Assembly (NCBI GenBank): GCA_900553865.1
Contig: USFC01000037.1
Location: 1 to 15,556 of the forward strand
From: an uncultured Clostridium sp.
GTDB lineage: Bacteria > Bacillota > Clostridia > TANB77 > CAG-508
Reading direction: 5' to 3'
DNA: 15,556 nucleotides
This document shows positions 12,401 through 15,556 of this stretch, one piece after another. The notes under the pieces were generated by a model, which saw nothing but the letters and a program-made list of their open reading frames with translations, was not told the origin of the DNA and did no database searches. The stretch's first letter is position 1. The number at the start of each line of letters is the position of its first letter. A program made the translations under genes and the position numbers.

Positions 12401-14719
12401 CTATATTTTTATATTAAAATCAAGTGCGCCATCTTTAGTAGTTACACAAACAGTTTGACCATTTGTTAATTCTTGCCTTAAAATTTTATCAGACAATTCA
12501 TCTTCTAAATAACGAGTTATAGCTCTTCTTAAAGGTCGTGCACCGTATTTTAAGTCAGTTCCTTTTTCTAAAAGGTATTCCTTAGCACTTTCAGAAATTT
12601 CTAAAGAAATATTTTTATCAGCTAATGCTTTTTGTGTATCTTCTAACATTAAATCTAAAATTTGTAATAATTGTTCTTTACTTAAAGGCTCAAATACAAC
12701 AATTTCATCAACTCTATTTAAAAATTCTGGTCTAAAGTTTTGTTTTAAAGCATCTAAAATTTTTGCTTTATTTCCAACACTGTTTCCGCCAAATCCAATT
12801 GAATTTGTATTTAAATTAGAGCCAGCATTTGAAGTCATAATTATAATAGTGTTTTCAAAACTTACGGTATTACCCTGACTATCTGTTAATCTGCCTTCAT
12901 CTAATACTTGAAGTAAAATGTTAAATACATCTGGATGAGCCTTTTCAATTTCATCAAGTAAAACTATAGAATAAGGATTTCTTTTAACTTTTTCAGTTAA
13001 TTGGCCTGCATCATCATAGCCTACATATCCTGGAGGAGAGCCAATCAATTTAGAAGTAGAGTGACTTTCCATATATTCAGACATATCTACTCTAATAATA
13101 GAATCTTCACTTCCAAACATTTCGTAAGCTAAGCTTTTTGCAAGTTCAGTTTTACCAACACCAGTAGGACCAACAAATATGAATGAAGGTGGTCTTTTTG
13201 TGCTTTTTAAACCAGCTCTGTTTCTTCTAATAGCACGGCTAACAGCTTCAACGGCTTCTTCTTGGCCAATAACTCTTTTATGAAGATTTGTTTCTAAGTT
13301 TAGTAATTTTAAAGTTTCCTCTTCAGTTATCTTTTTAACAGGAATTTTAGTCCAACTTTCTATAACTTCTGCAATATCTTGAATAGTTAAGTTTTTAAGC
13401 TTTAAGTGTGCATTAATATTATCAATTTGCTCAGTTAAACTGCATTCCTTTGCTTTTAGTTCAGCAGCCTTTTGGTAGTCTTCAGTTGAATCTGCTAAAG
13501 CAGCTTCTTCTTTTTCCTCTTGAACTTGTTTTAACTCATTTTTTAATACTTCTAACCTGTATAAAGATTTGTTGTTAAGGTTTATACGTGAGCAAGCTTC
13601 ATCTAAAATGTCTATTGCTTTATCAGGCAAAAAGCGGTCATGTATATATTTTTCAGACATAATAACAGTTTGCTTAATTACATCATTTGAAATTTTAACC
13701 TTATGAAAGTCCTCATAATATTTTTTAATTCCTTCAAGAATATCTATAGAATCAGATATAGAAGGCTCTTCAACTATTATAGGTTGAAATCTACGTTCTA
13801 AAGCAGTATCTTTTTCAATGTATTTGCGATATTCTTTTAAAGTAGTAGTTCCTATCAATTGAATTTCACCATTGGCAAGAGCAGGTTTTAAAATATTTGC
13901 AGCATTCATAGAATGTTCGCTATCACCAGCACCAATTATATTGTGAATTTCATCTATAACCAAAATGATATTTCCAAGACTCTTGCATTCGTCCATAATA
14001 GATTTCATCCTAGATTCAAATTGACCTCTAAATTGAGTTCCAGCGATAACTGCAGTCATATCCAATAAATAAACTTCTTTATTTAAAAGTTTAGCAGGAA
14101 CTTTGCCAGCAGCAATTTTAAGAGCCAAGCCTTGAGCAATAGCAGTTTTACCAACACCGGGTTCACCTATTAAACAAGGGTTATTTTTAGAACGTCTATT
14201 TAAAATTTGAATCATTCTTTGGATTTCTTTATTTCTACCAATAACCATATCAATTTCGTTATTTTTAGCCTTAACAGTAAGGTTAGTACCAAAAGTATCC
14301 AAAGCCTTTTTCTTTTTAGAATTTGGCTTTTTATCTACTTTTACTTTTTTCTTTTCTCCATTTGAAGAAGAGCTACTTTCAGAAGAATTTTCATTTCTTC
14401 CAAAAATATTAGAAAAAATAGCACCAAGAGGAATACCATTTGGTGTATCTTGGTCATCAAAATTCTCATCTGCATTATTTATAATAGAATCCATATCCAT
14501 ATTAGAAGACATATCTTGAAACATATTTTCTAATTGGTCTGTCATATTTTTTAAATCTTCTTCAGAAATATTTGCCTGTTTAGCAAGTGCATCCAAAGGG
14601 CTAATACCTTTTTTTCTAGCACATTCATAGCAAAGGCCTTCAGTTGCAATAGAATTATCAGGCATTTGTTTATTAATAAAAATAACCGCAGTATTCTTAT
14701 TACATATAGAACATAACAT
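12401..14719 (-). CDS. clpE: ClpE-like AAA+ ATPase of the Clp protease (HSP100, ClpC/ClpE family)
   Basis: 772 residues; unfolds proteins and feeds them to ClpP. The N-terminus is a four-Cys zinc finger (C3, C6, C30, C33), as in ClpE, not the double Clp_N domain of ClpC. A Ser/Lys-rich linker covers 110-140. D1 has Walker A GEPGVGKT (185-192), Walker B ILVIDE (to 257) and Arg fingers (309-310). A UVR/coiled-coil segment spans 388-425. D2 has Walker A GPTGVGKT (517-524), Walker B VLLDE (586-590) and the ClpP-docking tripeptide I641-G-F. The C-terminal ClpB_D2-small domain is complete. AAGGAGG (14731-14737) lies 11 bases upstream. No CtsR or CIRCE box is seen at the promoter. Annotation as ClpC would also be understandable. 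Confidence 0.92.
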   Translation of the reverse strand: MLCSICNKNTAVIFINKQMPDNSIATEGLCYECARKKGISPLDALAKQANISEEDLKNMTDQLENMFQDMSSNMDMDSIINNADENFDDQDTPNGIPLGAIFSNIFGRNENSSESSSSSNGEKKKVKVDKKPNSKKKKALDTFGTNLTVKAKNNEIDMVIGRNKEIQRMIQILNRRSKNNPCLIGEPGVGKTAIAQGLALKIAAGKVPAKLLNKEVYLLDMTAVIAGTQFRGQFESRMKSIMDECKSLGNIILVIDEIHNIIGAGDSEHSMNAANILKPALANGEIQLIGTTTLKEYRKYIEKDTALERRFQPIIVEEPSISDSIDILEGIKKYYEDFHKVKISNDVIKQTVIMSEKYIHDRFLPDKAIDILDEACSRINLNNKSLYRLEVLKNELKQVQEEKEEAALADSTEDYQKAAELKAKECSLTEQIDNINAHLKLKNLTIQDIAEVIESWTKIPVKKITEEETLKLLNLETNLHKRVIGQEEAVEAVSRAIRRNRAGLKSTKRPPSFIFVGPTGVGKTELAKSLAYEMFGSEDSIIRVDMSEYMESHSTSKLIGSPPGYVGYDDAGQLTEKVKRNPYSIVLLDEIEKAHPDVFNILLQVLDEGRLTDSQGNTVSFENTIIIMTSNAGSNLNTNSIGFGGNSVGNKAKILDALKQNFRPEFLNRVDEIVVFEPLSKEQLLQILDLMLEDTQKALADKNISLEISESAKEYLLEKGTDLKYGARPLRRAITRYLEDELSDKILRQELTNGQTVCVTTKDGALDFNIKI

Positions 14720-14753
14720 ATATTGTCATTCCTCCTTAAAATTTTACCACTAT

Positions 14754-14782
14754 ATAATACAACACTTAACCTAATTAGTCAA
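14754..14782 (-). promoter_or_regulatory. Promoter of the clpE-pgsA operon
   Basis: On the minus strand: TTGACT (14782-14777), a 17-base spacer and TATTAT (14759-14754), then 34 bases to the ATG. The -35 box directly abuts the repeat element that starts at 14783. Confidence 0.75.
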
Positions 14783-14821
14783 GACGCTATTTAGGACGTT
14801 TCTTTTTGCGTCATCTGTCCC
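14783..14821. repeat. Mosaic copy of the 7268 palindrome
   Basis: GACGCTATTTAGGA (14783-14796) and GCGTCATCTGTCCC (14808-14821) are identical to 7270-7283 and 7297-7310, but the 11 bases between them differ (CGTTTCTTTTT), so the long stem is lost and only GACGC/GCGTC can pair. It looks like a recombinant of two dispersed-repeat variants. Confidence 0.7.
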
Positions 14822-14848
14822 TTTTGGAGCATAGAAGGTTGAGAACCG

Positions 14849-14897
14849 AAGTCTGAAGTCAGAAAACAGAGGTCAGAGGTCAGACCGCAGACCTCCG
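14849..14897. repeat. Degenerate heptanucleotide tandem array
   Basis: Seven consecutive 7-mers: AAGTCTG, AAGTCAG, AAAACAG, AGGTCAG, AGGTCAG, ACCGCAG, ACCTCCG. The purine-rich AGGTCAG core repeats in phase. The last part also forms GAGGTC...GACCTC, a 6-bp inverted pair. It is clearly richer in GC than its surroundings and non-coding. Confidence 0.7.
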
Positions 14898-14948
14898 ACT
14901 AAAACACCCTTGACCGAAATAGTTCCAAAATACTTATTGTTATGTAAA

Positions 14949-14990
14949 GGACAAAAGTGACCCGTCCCCAAATGTCCTCCCAAATGTCCT
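14949..14990. repeat. GTCCCC-type repeat debris with an exact 12-bp tandem pair
   Basis: CCCAAATGTCCT occurs twice back to back (14967-14978 and 14979-14990), preceded by GGACAAAAGTGACCCGTCCC. Such GGAC/GTCC-rich palindromic pieces are typical of dispersed intergenic repeats in Firmicutes. Apart from the entries listed, 14720-15020 holds no gene. Confidence 0.6.
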
Positions 14991-15024
14991 TGTCGGATAA
15001 AGTTGAAAAAAGGAAATAGAAATA

Positions 15025-15053
15025 TTGACACTGGGGTGAATGAATGGTAGAAT
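15025..15053 (+). promoter_or_regulatory. Promoter of the pilin-like gene
   Basis: TTGACA (15025-15030), a 17-base spacer and TAGAAT (15048-15053). Transcription would start near 15060, leaving a leader of about 250 bases before the ATG at 15312. The leader holds AGGCAT (15070-15075) / ATGCCT (15140-15145) enclosing ATACAT/ATGTAT (15115-15120, 15128-15133), but no ORF. Confidence 0.75.
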
Positions 15054-15311
15054 AATTTTGGAAATTATAAGGCATGAGTGTACATTGAAAATTATAAAAA
15101 ATTTAAGCGTAAAAATACATAATTAAGATGTATAAATTTATGCCTGAAAGCCAAAATAAAAGCAAAAAGATGAATAAAACGAAGGAAAGAAGGAAAAGAT
15201 AGATATTATAATATGGAAAGAGCTGTAATTTAAAGTTATGTTTTAGATTAAAGATTAGTAAATTCAAAAAAAATGATGTCTAAGGAAAAACATGAGAGGA
15301 GATATGGAAAA

Positions 15312-15556
15312 ATGAAAGAAAGTAAGAAAATAAGCTTAAATTTTAATAAAAAAGAAGAAAAGCGGAATTACATTAATTGCTTTGGTGGTGACTATTATAG
15401 TTTTAATCATATTAGCTGGAATAAGTATAAGCCTAGTAATTGGTAATAATGGAATAATGCAAAAGGCTGTAAAGGGTAGAACAGACTATGCTGGTGCTGC
15501 CATAAATGAGCAATTAGATTTAAATAAAATAGAAGATTATATAGAAGATAATACAT
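15312..15556 (+). pseudogene. Prepilin-type N-terminal protein, frameshifted and cut by the window edge
   Basis: ATG 15312 follows AGAGGAG (15295-15301). The first frame reads MKESKKISLNFNKK, then drifts. The family core GITLIALVVTIIVLIILAGI begins at 15364 in the +1 frame and runs open to the window end (SISLVIGNNGIMQKAVKG, then AINEQLDLNKIEDY). Removing one A from the A6 run at 15348-15353 gives a continuous basic leader ending in KKKKSG before the hydrophobic helix, so a single-base insertion explains the break. Prepilin-like proteins of this type are cut after the Gly and inserted by their hydrophobic helix; this one has Ala where classical pilins have Glu at +5. It could be a pseudogene, a phase-variable gene or a sequencing error. 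Confidence 0.75.

Noticed and set aside
14720..14790. CtsR or CIRCE heat-shock operator before clpE
   Set aside because: No GGTCAAA heptad pair or TTAGCACTC-GAGTGCTAA dyad is present; only a plain sigma-A-like promoter is seen.
14849..14990. CRISPR array
   Set aside because: Units are 7 and 12 bases and contiguous; there are no spacers of 25-40 bases and no cas genes.
15060..15160. c-di-GMP-I or -II riboswitch before the pilin-like gene
   Set aside because: The conserved core elements of both classes cannot be found; only general stems are visible.

Overview
The window is AT-rich DNA with AGGAGG-type ribosome binding sites and TTGACA/TATAAT promoters. It carries a CwlD-family amidase, a zinc-finger Clp ATPase, PgsA, a thioester-domain surface protein and a GITLIAL-type pilin-like protein. 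Together these point to a low-GC Firmicute, most likely a Clostridia member of the gut or anaerobic type. The species cannot be told from the sequence.

Layout, left to right. Bases 3-726 hold the end of a small protein gene, overlapped by a retropepsin-like aspartic protease gene that ends in a SEC-C zinc motif; a clear terminator follows. Bases 750-2840 look like a decayed accessory patch. It contains a short promoter-terminator unit, an XRE-type regulator with an unknown partner gene, a 46-residue small ORF, direct repeats, a GC-rich block, a possible gene-tail remnant and a broken MazF/PemK-like toxin gene. Two operator-like sites of the form TTCACnnnnGnGAAC sit before the regulator and before the small ORF. 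Bases 2883-7259 encode a 1458-residue surface adhesin: signal peptide, thioester domain (Cys89/Gln194), five repeats of about 200 residues that each carry a likely Lys-Asn isopeptide bond, and a C-terminal membrane segment without a classical LPXTG. Its promoter lies inside the toxin remnant.

A 15-bp perfect hairpin follows the adhesin. A strong extended -10 promoter then opens a tight three-gene run (7475-10153): a membrane-anchored protein with Ig-like repeats, a CmpB/DUF1113-type membrane protein with a coiled-coil tail, and a receiver-GGDEF protein. The receiver has lost its phospho-acceptor Asp, and the GGDEF motif reads GGDDF. Two small membrane proteins (DUF2752-like and DUF4190-like) come next, then a cwlD gene whose reading frame is broken although all its metal/catalytic residues survive. 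A bidirectional terminator separates it from the convergent minus-strand pair clpE-like and pgsA.

The right end (14720-15311) is a non-coding stretch packed with repeat debris: a mosaic second copy of the 7268 palindrome, a heptanucleotide tandem array and a 12-bp tandem pair. A good promoter and a 250-base leader then lead to a pilin-like gene that is frameshifted near an A-run and cut by the window edge. The surface adhesin, the Ig-like membrane protein, the degenerate c-di-GMP-type protein and the pilin-like protein suggest a cell-surface/attachment neighbourhood; a functional link between them is inference only. Three frame-disrupted genes in 15 kb suggest either real decay or residual indel errors in the assembly.
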